From Costus lasius (taxonomy: Eukaryota > Streptophyta > Magnoliopsida > Zingiberales > Costaceae): a DNA stretch of 64,000 bases. The translations under genes and the position numbers were made by a program. The notes below the pieces were generated by a model. That model worked only from the letters and a program-made list of their open reading frames with translations, did not search any database and was not told the DNA's origin. Position 1 is the stretch's first letter. The number at the start of each line of letters is the position of its first letter. The stretch is taken from the NCBI GenBank assembly GCA_027563935.2, contig CM050447.1:82259461-82323460 (forward strand). Reading direction: 5' to 3'. Of the stretch, positions 47,949-58,975 are shown piece after piece.

Positions 47949-49261
47949 CAACCCAGGCGGCCGATTTTTTCGGTTAAATTGAAGCCCGATTTTTGAGCGG
48001 ATGATTGCGGACGATTTAGACGACCAAATTGAGATCCGTAAAAGGAAGAAAGACGCTAGAGACGAAAAGGAGGAGACACACATGAAAAGCCCCAATGTTG
48101 ATCAACGTTCGAGAGAGAAATCGCTATCTTCATCGCCGCCCTAGGTTTCGTCGCTGCGAAGTGTATAGTGCATCTCCGGCCTTGAAATTTGAAGGGAAGA
48201 TGCGTCTAGCGGAGGAGAACATACCCCAAAAGTTTTAGAGCGAAAGGAAATCGATCGGAGGAGAAATCGAAGAGAGATAGGAAATCAACAAAAGAGGCAT
48301 CGCCGCCAATATTCATCACACAAAATTACGGTTGTAATTTTCAATACAGCCGTGCTGTTAGTTGAATTTCCTATCTCTCTTCGATTTCTAATCCTTTGAA
48401 ACTATGGTTTATTGTAATTCTTCGACTATGCTAGCTTAAACACTTTTTGGGATATAGGGGTGTAATCCCCTTAATTTTGAATGACTAGATAATTTTTATT
48501 TCATCAGGATAATCTTACTATGATAATTCTACTTATGTGATGATTGTCTTTAGTTCTTTCTAGTTTCATATTATCAGCATGTTTTGGAGTTTTTGCGATA
48601 TGGACTGAAAAGTGACTTGCAAGAATTTGGAACCCTAGAATCATGATTTAAGAACTCATCGTAAGAAATTAGGTTTGTTCTTATTTCTAGATTTTAGAAA
48701 TTTATTGCCCTGTTGATAATCTAATCTAGGAAGAATTATTGAAATAAACATGATGATACTGTAAGAAATTAAGTATCGGATCATTGGAGAACCTTAAGTA
48801 GAACCTATGAAAATTAAAGTATGAAATTATTTAGTTTTCACTTGAGATGTTTGACTTAGAATTTGGATGCACGAAAGTGATCTTTGAGTTCTCTGTCAAT
48901 GATTTACTTATCCTTAGCATTGAATAAATCCTGCGCGAAAGTGAGGATTGGTTCTTTGTAAATCGTCTACGCGAAAATGAGATGATTTCTTTATAAAGTA
49001 AATTATATCTTTATCATAATAAGAATAAACTGACGAGCACTTATATTTGGATCTAGTCATAGAAATTAAGGTAGATGAAACCCTAGTCCCAGTTTCTCAC
49101 TCTGACTTTTTCATATAATTTTTGATAGTTTGCTTTCATCATTTTCAATTGCCTAGCTAGTGAGAAATCGATTATTCGGTACTTGATAAACGAGGTCTCT
49201 ATGGTTCGATGTCTTATTTATTACTTCGAGTATCCGTGCACTTGCAGACACAACAAGTTTT

Positions 49262-49279
49262 TGGCGCTGTTGCTGGGGA
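49262..49279 (+). other. AT5 primer binding site, tRNA-Asp (two mismatches)
   Basis: TGGCGCTGTTGCTGGGGA; both changes are C to T compared with the other copies. Confidence 0.9.
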
Positions 49280-49438
49280 CCTTGGTTTTTGTCAATATTG
49301 AAGATATTGATAGTATTGCTAGACTAGGTTTTATTTTCTATTTTCTGTTCTTTTCTGCTTATTTTGAGTTTATTTGATCAATCTACTTAGACTCGTAGGA
49401 AACTAAGATTTGAAGAAAGACAAAAAGAAGAAGTAGGC

Positions 49439-50610
49439 ATGGCAGACAAAAGAACACTTAGGGACTATGCAGCCCCTAATCCACAGGAGATACACTTTAG
49501 CATTGCCAGACCAGCTATCGAGGCTAATAATTTTGAAATCAAGCCAGTTTTCTTATCTATGATACAGTAGAATCAGTTTGGAGGATTACCACTTAAAGAT
49601 CCTTATCAACATTTATATCTCTTTCTTGAATATTGTGACACCATTAAAATTTATGGTGTTTCTGATGATGCATTAAAACTAAGGTTGTTTCCTTTTTCTC
49701 TCAAGGACTGAGCACGTTCTTGGCTACAATCTCGACCTACCGGTACCTTCACCACATGAGAATAATTATCTAATGCTTTCTTGATGAAGTACTTTCCACC
49801 TAGCAAGACAATCCAGTTAAGAAATCAGATTACTAGCTTTGCACAGTGGGATGGCGAGTCTTTCAGCAAGGCAAGGGAGCGTTTTAATGAATTACAATGG
49901 AAGTGTCCTCACCATGGCCTTGAAAATTGGATTCTAATTCATACATTTTATAATGACTTACTTTATAATACCCATTTGACTGTTGATGCTGCCGTAGGAG
50001 GAGCCCTCATGAGCAAAATAATTGAAGATGCTTTCACCTTGTTTGAGGAGATGGTCCTGAATCATAACCAATGGTCTACTGAAGAAGGAATGCTATATTG
50101 TCATCAACATGGTAAGAATGAAAATGATGGATGGTACAGCTTGACTGAAAAGGTAAACTTTTTTAGGGTAGAGTCCATGTTTGAAAAGTTTATGGTTAGT
50201 CAAAATCAATTCATGACAAATCAAAATAAGGAGATTGAGGATCTTAAGGAAATGGTTAGTCATCTTACTTCTCAAGTAGGATCTTTAGCAGCTCACAATA
50301 AAACCATAGAAGACCAAATACATGCTAAACCTGAATTAAACATTAGAGAACACTATAATGCTGTAATTACTAGGAGTGGGAGGCAATTAGATGAACCTAA
50401 GGGGAGAGTTGAGGATAATGAAGAAGAGCCTAATATTGAACACAACAATGAACTAGACATGGAAAAATCTACTATACAAGGGCAGTCCCAAACTAGTTTG
50501 TCACCTCAACAGAGTGATGAACCTAAAGGAGATGAGTCATATCAGCCAGATATTCCTAAATCAAGTTCACCTGCACCATATAAACCACCTATACCTTTTC
50601 CCAGAGACTA
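49439..50610 (+). pseudogene. AT5 gag, broken, no zinc knuckle
   Basis: Starts MADKRTLRDYAAPNP at 49439. Stops at about 49567 (QQ to Q-stop), 49709 and 49758; then open from 49781 (MKYFPPSKTIQLRNQITSFAQ) to the C-terminus (ITRSGRQLDEPKG, SSPAPYKPPIPFPRD), where loss of one C shifts the frame into protease. There is no CCHC knuckle. The NLRSGPLVP block is deleted upstream, with the same junction as AT2. Confidence 0.9.
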
Positions 50611-51705
50611 GTGCAAGTAAAATTAGATAAGCAATTTGGGAAATTCCTTAATGTTTTAAAGAAGCTTTATATTAATATTCCATTTACTGAAACTTTATCT
50701 CAAATGCCCACATATGCTAAATTTTTGAAAGAAATTTTGTCTAATAAGAGAAAGATGTAAGACTATAGTACTGTGGCTTTAACTGAAGAGTGTAGAGCTA
50801 TTATCCAAAACAAGTTGCCACCGAAATTAAAGGATCCAGGTAGTTTCTCTATTCCTTGTTTTATTGGGAGTATGGCTTTTGACCGAGCCTTATGTGATTT
50901 AGGTGCTAGTGTGAGTCTAATGCCATTATCTATTTACAGGAAATTGGACATGGGAGAGCTTAAACCAACTTCAATATCTTTGCAGTTCACCGATCGTTCA
51001 GTTAAGTACCTTGTAGGGATTATGGAAGATGTACCTATCCAAGTAGGTAAGTATTTCATTCCAGCAAATTTTGTAGTTCTTGAGATGGAAGAAGATGCAA
51101 AGATCCCTATTATACTTGGTAGACCGTTCTTAGCCACAACAGGAGCGATTATTGATGTAAAGAACGGTAAACTTACACTTAACATTGGAGATGAAAGAGT
51201 TGAGTATGACTTGAATGAGGCCATGAAAAACCCATCAAATTCTGGATCCTGTTGTAGTATATATGCTGTAGATGACACTATCTATGGTCTTAGTGATTTA
51301 TTTGTTGAAAACTCTGAATATGATTCTGATTTAGATTCTGTTATTGATTCTAATGTAGAAACCAGTTCTGAAATTAATGAATTATTAGATTGCATTATTT
51401 GTGATGATAAAAAGAGTGAAGAAGAGAAGGCTCCAAAAGTCGAACTTAAAGTTTTACCTGATAACCTTCGTTATGAATTTCTTGGTCCTGACTCTACTTA
51501 CCCTGTCATTGTTGATGCACAGCTTGGAAAAAGGGAGACAAATTTGCTTCTTAAGGAATTGAGGATTCATAGGAAGGTAATTTGGTACACAATTAATGAC
51601 TTAAAGGGAATTAACCCCTCTTTATGTATGCATAGGATCTTGATGGAAGAGGAACACAAGCCACATGCAGATTTTCAAAGGAGACTTAACCCCTCTATGA
51701 AATAA
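50611..51705 (+). pseudogene. AT5 protease and RT N-terminus
   Basis: Linker with a stop at 50758, then 310 open codons: retropepsin CDLGASVSLMP and IPIILGRPFLATTGA, acidic linker (ECRAIIQNKLPPKLKDPGS at the start, [20 protein letters not shown] later), and the start of RT ([20 protein letters not shown]). It ends at a TAA at 51703 where AT2 has a glutamate codon. Confidence 0.9.
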
Positions 51706-51708
51706 GTT

Positions 51709-52361
51709 ATGAAAAAGGAAGTCCTGAAAGTACTTGATACAGGTATTATCTATCCTATCTCTGACAGTAAATGGGTAAGTCCTGTACATTGTGTTCCTAA
51801 GAAAAGAGGAGTAACTGTCATGAAAAACAAAGACAACGAATTGATTCCTGTTAGAACAGTAACTAGTTGGCGCATGTGCATAGATTATAGAAAATTGAAT
51901 GCGGCTATTAGGAAAGACCAATTTCCCTTACCTTTTATTGATCAGATGGTTGAAAGGCTTGCAAACCATTCTCACTTTTGTTTCTAAGATGGATATTCTG
52001 GTTTTTTCCAAATTCTTATACATCCTGATAATCAAGATAAAACCACTTTCACTTGCCCATACGGTACTTTTGCATATAGGAGAATGCCTTTTGGTTTATG
52101 TAATGCACCTGCTACTTTTTAGAGATGTATGATGACTATTTTTTCTGACTTCATTGAAGATGTCATGGATGTATTTATTGTTGATTTCTCTGTATATGGT
52201 TCTTCCTTTGATGATTGTTTGGCTAATTTATCTCGAGTTTTGCAGCGGTGTAAAGAAACTAATCTTGTACTTAATTGGGAAAAGAGTCATTTCATGGTTA
52301 GGCATGAGATAGTTTTGGGGCACTTGATTTCAAAAAGAGGATTGAACTTGACAAAGCCAAA
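51709..52361 (+). pseudogene. AT5 reverse transcriptase, active site lost
   Basis: KKEVLKVLDTGIIYPIS, WRMCIDYRKLN, then stops at HFCF (51986) and ATF (52121). The FMDD motif has become FIVD (52174-52185): the first catalytic Asp of the pair is Val, so this RT would be inactive even without the stops. A 1-bp loss near 52340 shifts the frame. Confidence 0.9.
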
Positions 52362-53603
52362 GTGGAAGTGATAGAAAAATTGGAGCCACCGACTACTGTA
52401 AAGGAGGTCCAAAGCTTTCTAGGACAAGCAAGATTCTACCGGCGATTCATCAAGGATTTCTCTAAACTTGCTAGACCTCTTACAAATTTACTTTGTAAAG
52501 TTGTTAAATTTTCTTTTGATGAAGATTATTTATCTGCCTTTCAAGAATTAAAGAAGGTTTTGATTTCAGCACCTATCATTCAGCCTCCAGATTGGGATTT
52601 GCACTTTGAGCTCATGTGTGATGCCAATGATTATGCAATAGGAGCAATTCTAGGACAGAGAAAAGAGAAAAAGTCTTATGTTATTCACTATGCTAGTAGG
52701 ACTTTGGATGAGACAGAGAGGAATTACACCACCACTGAGGAAGAACTTTTAGCTATAGTATTTGCCTTTGATAAATTTATATCATACTTGATTAACTCAA
52801 AAGTGGTGGTGTATACTGATCATGTAGTAGTGAGGTACTTATTGCAGAAAAAGGATAGTAAACCACGTTTGCTTATGTAGATTTTACTCTTGCAAGAGTT
52901 TGATTTAGAAATTAAAGATAAAAAAGGATTAGAAAACTTTGTTGTGGATCATCTTTCAAGGATAATGGTGGATACTGAAAAGAATGATATAATCAATGAT
53001 TCATTTCCTAAAGAACAACTCTTGGCCATTGAAGAAATCAGAGCCCCATGGTATGTTGACATAGTAAATTACCTAGTAGCTAATATTTTTCCTCCTGATT
53101 TAAGTTTCCAAAGAAAGAAGAGATTCTTAGCTGAGGTAAAGAACTATTTTTGGGATGAGCCTCATGTTTTTAGGAGATGTACAGATGGAATTTTTAGAAG
53201 ATGTATACCTGAAGAGGAAATCACAGATATATTATTTCAGTGTCATGGATCCTCTTATGGAGGGCACGCTAGTACTGAGAAAACTGCTTTCAAGGTTTTA
53301 CAATTAGGATTTTATTGTCCTTCAATTTTTAAAGATGATAAAAATTTTATTTTATCTTGTGATAGATGTCAAAAGACAGGGAACATTAATAGAAGACATG
53401 AGATACCACTGTCTACTATTCTTGAAGTTGAGATATTTGATGTTTGGGGGATAGATTTTATCGGACCTTTTCCATCTTCTGGAGGTAACAAATACATACT
53501 TGTAGCAGTTGATTATGTTTCAAAGTGGGTTGAGGCTCTTGCTTCTCCCACTAATGATTCTAGAGTCGTTGTTAAACTGTTCAAAAAGATTATCTTTCTG
53601 TGA
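52362..53603 (+). pseudogene. AT5 RT thumb, RNase H and integrase N-terminal half
   Basis: [17 protein letters not shown] (thumb), RNase H ([24 protein letters not shown]), TAG at about 52880, then integrase zinc-binding region with CHGSSYGGH and LSCDRCQ, and the DDE core with [14 protein letters not shown], so the first catalytic Asp is present. It ends at a TGA near 53601 (IIFL-stop-FGTPR). Confidence 0.9.
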
Positions 53604-54375
53604 TTTGGGACACCACGAGTGGTAATTAGTGATGGAGGCTCACATTTCATAGAACATAAGTTCTCAGTCTTGCTTAACAAGTATGGGGTAAATCATAGAG
53701 TTGCAACACTTTATCACCCCCAAACAAGTGGATAAGTTGAGATATCGAACAGAGAAATCAAGGGAATTTTGGAAAAGACAGTGTCATGCACGAGAAAAGA
53801 TTGGGCATTCAAACTTGATGATGCACTGTGGGCCTACCGGACTACTTTTAAAACACCAATAGGTATGTCTCCCTTTCAATTGGTATATGGTAAATCTTGT
53901 CATCTACCTGTAGAGCTTGAGCATAGGGCGTTCTGGGCAATCAAAGCACTAAACATTGACTTAAAAAACGCGGGTGAGAAACGGAGGCTACAATTGAACG
54001 AGCTAGATGAGATTAGACTCTCTGCTTACAAAAAATGCAAGAATTTATAAGAAGAGGACTAAAAGATGGCATGATCGACATATTTTCAGAAGGGAATTCC
54101 AACCAGGTGACCTTGTTCTTTTATTCAATTCTAGATTAAGACTTTTTCCTGGTAAACTTAAGTCTCGATGGTCTAGAACTTTTCAGGTAAAGAAAACTTA
54201 CCCCTACGGAGTTGTGGACATATGGAGTAATGAAACAAGAGAGTTTAAGGTTAACGGGCAGAGATTGAAGCATTATTATCAAGAAGAATTGAATGAAGGA
54301 AAAGAAAAATTTCATCTTGATGAACCACGATTAAATCCGAGTGCAGAACGGTCAAGCTCAAGACCTTTAAATTAG
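53604..54375 (+). pseudogene. AT5 integrase C-terminal half
   Basis: [10 protein letters not shown] holds the second catalytic Asp; VATLYHPQTSG, a stop near 53732, then SNREIKGIL with the Glu region. After that: [20 protein letters not shown] (the GPY-like region of Athila integrases) and a frame change near 54040 into a basic C-terminus (RRWHD-like [39 protein letters not shown]). Ends at a stop at 54373. Confidence 0.9.
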
Positions 54376-56207
54376 CGCTTCTTGAGAGGCAACCCAAGCA
54401 CTCTTACTTTAGTTCATTTTCTTTGTTTTTAAGTTTATTTTTAGAGTTAATTTTTCTTCTCTTTTTGCAGATAAAATTGAGTTTGATGCAAAAATACAGC
54501 ACCGCCGTAATGGATATTACAGGTCGTAATTTTGGTCTGTTTTTGACCAGAAAGTTTTGAGACCATTACGGTAGTATCGTGAGTATCATTACGTGCCGTA
54601 TTTGCGCTCCGAATTTTTTTGAAAGTTTTATCACTTTTACGGCACTACCATAATCCTTTTCACGGGCCGTATTTTCGAGCGTTTATTTTTGCCGAGAGTT
54701 TGTTCAAAATTTGCGAACATTACGACAGTGCCGTAATCATTTTTATGGTACAGTAATTTTAGCCTTTTTCGACTCGAGAGTTCTGAGGATATTCGGGGCA
54801 AAATACGGCACTACCGTATTATTTTAATGGTCATTTTATTTAACTTGTCAAAATTACTACACTGCCGTAATAAAAATCATGACCGTATTTTCCTTCGTGT
54901 GCACGATTCTACGGCCGTTTTTAGAAATTCTCACCTATGTTTTCACCTGTTCCTGCACCGACTGGTATACCCTCGAGGACATAGAAGAGATTGGATCCAA
55001 TGTTGATGAGTAGAGCTTTGTGAGTATTCCTTCTTCCTTACTTCTTTGTATTTTATTTTCCATATCTCGTTAATGTCTCATACTTTTATAGAGAAAAATG
55101 ACTCTTCCAAACTTTTTGTGTCCGCCACTTCCTGATTTCAAAGTACTTTATCATTATTCGATTGGGTTGTATGATATTGTGATATTTATATTAAGTTCGA
55201 TTTGGTTGAATAATATTTGATGATACGATTGAGACTGATGAAATTGTTTATGCCTATGATTAGGACTAGACCTATTGTGTTGAATTTATTTCTCTAATAT
55301 ATATCTGCCTATTGAAATTTTTCATTGATTGATGCATGAAATTTTAGGTAGACATGTTATTTGATGAATTTGATTTAGAAAGTGAAGCTACTTCTTTAAA
55401 TAAAATTAGCATATGAGTATGATTTTTGAATTGATATTAATTGATTAATTTAGTTAATGTTCATCCTATTTACTATTTGTTGGGAAGAAAGATTCCATGA
55501 TCCATGTGAGAGTGAGTAATGACTTCCTTACTTGACACTACACAAAATTGGTAGTGATACCAAAGACATTGGTTGAAGTCAAAATAAAAAATGATGAAAA
55601 AGAAAGATTCAAGAGAATGATTCCTCGTCTTGGCACCATGTTGATGTGTGGTGGTACCTAAGTTAAGAGTTGAAGTCCAAAAAAGAAAAAAGCATGTATC
55701 TATGTGGGTACATGCCATGGAGAGAAATCGTTTCACATTAACTCCGCTATCTTGTGGAAGATTCTTCATACTTAAAAGATATGAATTTTATTACATTGAT
55801 TATGTGATCAGTGTACTCTAACTTCGTCACCAGAAAAAAGGTGGTAATCGAATTAGAGAATGTGGATGATACATAAAAGAGAGGAATTAAAAAGTTCTGA
55901 GTGGAAAAAAGATCTTGGAATCCTATTCCTGTAAACAAAAGTATAGTAGTTTTGAACTAAAACTAGGTGACATCTTGAGATTGAGATTCTACTTATTATA
56001 CAAGTTGTGAAATTTTATTTGATTAAGTTGTAGATCTTGAGAATTAAATTCAAAGGATGATATGTTAATTTAAAATTTTATGAAGCAATTGGTGAAAATT
56101 TTCATTGGAGATTGTATTTTAGAAATTTATTCTTCGTGAGAAAGTCTATTCCTTCGATCAGTTTTTGATTTTGCTTGAGGACAAGCAAAGTTTGAGCCTT
56201 ATGTATT
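54376..56207 (+). other. AT5 3' non-coding internal region
   Basis: About 1.8 kb with no env-like frame or other gene. It begins with a palindrome array (54493-54920). Near the end, TTGCTTG-AGGA-CAAGCAA (56171-56188) is an inverted repeat common just upstream of the polypurine tract in Athila elements. The purine tract expected between it and the 3' LTR is not recognisable (AGTTTGAGCCTTATGTATT). Confidence 0.75.
54493..54920. repeat. Palindrome array outside an LTR, downstream of AT5 pol
   Basis: About eight TTACGG/CCGTAA-type palindromes (for example ACGGCACTACC, TTACGACAGTGCCGTAA), with CGAGAGTT or AGAAAGTTT boxes between them, in the internal region. Sequence between palindromes differs from that in the LTR arrays, so this is not a simple recent copy of the LTR. 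Confidence 0.8.
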
Positions 56208-58011
56208 TGATGACATGAAAATTCATAGCATATTTTGTGTGATTTGATAGGTTTTTTTATGTCATATTCATGCTCTTTTGCTTATTTTTTATGCCTTACT
56301 TATTAAATATTGCGGAATCTATACCTTTTTGTGTTTTTAATCATTTTCAGGTAAAAAGGCATTATTTTAAGGCATTTTCAAGCAATTCAGATGCATAGAT
56401 GAATTCCCATCATCAAGAGAAGATTACATGTCAAATTTCACACAAATCAGAGTTTCAGACCAAAAATACGGTAGGGCCGTAATTAATATTACGGTATCGT
56501 GGTTTTACTGAACCTATAGAATAAACCATGGCATTGCCGTAATTTTTGAGCACTGCCGTATTTTGGGTCGATTTCTGTACAGAAAGTTTTGCAGCTTTTA
56601 TAGCACTACCGTAAATCAGATTACGGGCCGTAATTTGGGATGATTTCCGACCAGAGAGTCTTGCCGATTTTACGGCACTGCCATAAACCATATTATGGGT
56701 CGTAATTCCAAGAGATTTTCTTACAGAATATTTTGCATGATCATGGCACTGTCATGGTTATTTTCATGTCCCGTGTTTCTTCCCAGATTCTTCACAAAAT
56801 AAAATACGGTACTGCTGTAATCAAAATTACGGCTGTAATTACAACCCAGGCAGCCGATTTTTCTGGTCAAATTGAAGCCCGATGTTTGCGCGGATGATTG
56901 CGGACGATTTAGACCACCAAATTGAGATCCGTAAAAGGAAGAAAGATGCTAGAGACGAAAAGGAGGAGACACACATGAAAAGCCCCAATTTTGATCAACG
57001 TTCGAGAGAGAAATTGCTATCTTCACCGACGCCCTAGGTTTCGCTGCCGTGAAGCGTACAGTGCATCTCCGGCGAACATACCTCAGAAGTTTCAGAGCGA
57101 AAGGAGATCGATCGGAGGAGAAATCAACAAAAGAGGCATCGCCGCCAGTGTTCATCACACGAAATTACGACTGTAATTTTCATTACAGCCGTGCTGTTAG
57201 TTGAATTTTTCTATCTCTCTTCAATTTCTAATCCTTTGAAACTATGGTTTATTGTAATTCTTTGACTATGCTAGCTTAAACACTTTTTGGGACATAGGGG
57301 TGTAATCCCCTTAATTTCGAATGACTAGATAATTTTTATTTCGTCAGGATAATCTTACTATGATAATTCTACTTATGTGATGATTGCCTTTAGTTCTTTC
57401 TAATTTCATATTATCAGCATGTTTTGGAGTTTTTGTGATATGGACTGAAAGGTGACTTGCGAGAATTATTGGAATAATCTGATCTAGGAAAAATTATTGA
57501 AATAAACATGATGATACTGTAAGAAATTAAGTATCGGATCGTTGGAGAACCTTAAGTAGAACCTGTGAAAATTAACGTATGAAAGTATTTAGTTTTCACT
57601 TGAGATGTTTGACTTAGAATTTGGATGCACGAAAGTGATCTTTGAGTTCTCTGTCAATGATTTACTTATCCTTAGCATTGAATGAATCTTGCGTGAAAGT
57701 GAGGATTGGTTCTTTGTAAATCGTTTGCGCGAAAGCGAGATGATTTCTTTATAAAGTAAATTATATCTTTATCATAATAAGAATAAACTGACGAGCACTT
57801 ATTTGGATCTAGTTATAGAAATTAAGGTAGATGAAACCCTAGTCTCAGTTTCTCTCTCTGACTTTTTTGTGTAATTTTTGATAGTTTGCTTTCATCATTT
57901 TCGATTGCCTAGCTAGTGAGAAATCGATTATTCGGTACTTGATAAATGAGGTCTCTGTGGTTCGATATTTTATTTATTACTTCGAGTATTCGTGCACTTG
58001 CAGACACAATA
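56208..58011 (+). repeat. AT5 3' LTR (1804 bp)
   Basis: Starts TGATGACATG, ends CAGACACAATA (CA end mutated to TA), then the target duplication. Palindrome array at 56466-56840, an ACGACTGTAAT/ATTACAGCCGT hairpin near 57166-57192, CGAAAG boxes near 57630-57740. Confidence 0.93.
56466..56840. repeat. Palindrome array in AT5 3' LTR
   Basis: Counterpart of 47572-47948. Comparing the two shows which palindromes lost their symmetry after insertion, mostly through CG to TG or CA changes. Confidence 0.85.
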
Positions 58012-58016
58012 ATCAG
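58012..58016. other. AT5 target duplication, right copy (ATCAG)
   Basis: Immediately follows the 3' LTR and matches 44033-44037. Confidence 0.92.
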
Positions 58017-58573
58017 CAGGGGCCCTCGGCCCTCTCGGCATCGAGAGCTACTCGGACCCGCTTTACTCATATCCAAACTTAGGTAACAGAGGAGTCTGAG
58101 ATTAAATTGGATTTTAATTTGGAATTTAGGTTAGAGCGAGCTGAATATGGTTACGATCTCGTGTGAAGCAAATTGCTTTTTCTCACTGCTAGACTGAGAA
58201 TTAGCTTAATTCAAGGTAACTTTGTTTACTCTTCTCCAATTTCTCTTTTGGTTAATATTGCTGACAGTCATGTTTATCAAATACCTGACTATTCTTTTGC
58301 TACTTGCAGTCCCTTGATAATTTCGATGACAAGGCGAGAGTTAATATGGAAGATCTCGATACTTCTGCTAGATTTTGTTATTTTTCCCAGATTTTTTTCT
58401 CTCCTGGTTCTTTTTCTTTCTTCCGTGAATGTTCAGTCTTTTTATCTTTTTATTCTGAGAGTCGAGATGTCTACCCCTCATCTTTTCCTTTTTCTTTCTC
58501 TCTGTTTTTTAATGTGAGTTTCCTCCTAAAGTCCTCAAGAGATAGCGCATGAGTTTTTATTTTTTATTTTTTT
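58017..58573. other. Host sequence resuming after AT5, no gene recognised
   Basis: Starts with a GC-richer stretch (CAGGGGCCCTCGGCC). The two overlapping frames at 58173-58517 and 58304-58552 are Phe/Ser/Leu-rich products of CT-rich DNA and show no motif. Confidence 0.45.
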
Positions 58574-58975
58574 GATAAAACTTCCAACATAGTCATTTTA
58601 GGATAACAATCCCGACATGAGAGGTTTGGGATAAAGATCCTAGCATAGATTTAAGATAAAAATCTAGCATGAATCTGGGATAAAAATCCCAGCATAATAG
58701 GTTTAGGATAAAAATCAGCATAGATTTAGGATAAAAATATAGTATAAATTTGGGATAAAAATCCCAGCATAATAGATGTCTAAGATAAAAATCTCAGCAT
58801 AGATAGTTTTGGGATAAAAATCTCAGCATAGATAGGGGTTTGGGATAAAAATCTCAGTATAGATAGAGTTTGGGATACAAATCCCAACATAGACTTAGGA
58901 TAAAAATCCTTGCATGAGGTTTGGGATAAAAACCAGCATAGATAGAATTTGGGATACAAATCCTAGCATAGATAG
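58574..58975. repeat. GGGATAAAAATCCC hairpin-type array, about 14 units
   Basis: Units of 24-35 bp with the core GGGAT-AAAA-ATCCC then AGCATAGAT. Arms vary together: GGGAT/ATCCC, AGGAT/ATCCT, AGAT/ATCT, plus a few unmatched or G-T units (GGGAT/ATCTC). Confidence 0.88.

Larger units (their letters stand above)
44038..49255 (+). repeat. AT5 5' LTR, split by a LINE
   Basis: The first 20 bp are TGATGACACAAAAATTCATT; the LTR resumes at 47334 and ends CAGACACAACA at 49255, about 1942 bp in all without the LINE. The 3' LTR is shorter (1804 bp) because of deletions near 57072 (about 30 bp) and 57470 (about 100 bp). Confidence 0.92.
44038..58011 (+). mobile_element. AT5: complete but dead Athila-type element with nested LINE
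   Basis: 5' LTR (44038-44057 plus 47334-49255 around the LINE), primer site, gag, protease, RT, RNase H, integrase, a long 3' non-coding part and the 3' LTR (56208-58011). It is flanked by the perfect 5-bp duplication ATCAG. Without the LINE and its extra 18 bp, the element is about 10.7 kb. No env-like frame is seen between integrase and the 3' LTR. It groups with AT2 by gag and LTR. Confidence 0.95.

Noticed and set aside
15931..49279. Sequences matching tRNA-Asp as tRNA genes
   Set aside because: Only the 18-base 3' complement is present, next to LTR ends: primer sites, not genes.
54921..56207. Possible env-like gene in AT5
   Set aside because: Some Athila elements have one here, but no frame of useful length or membrane pattern is present on the plus strand.
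14347..56840. Palindrome arrays as a CRISPR-like array
   Set aside because: This is plant nuclear DNA; the repeats are inside LTRs, vary in length and spacing, and spacers are related to each other.
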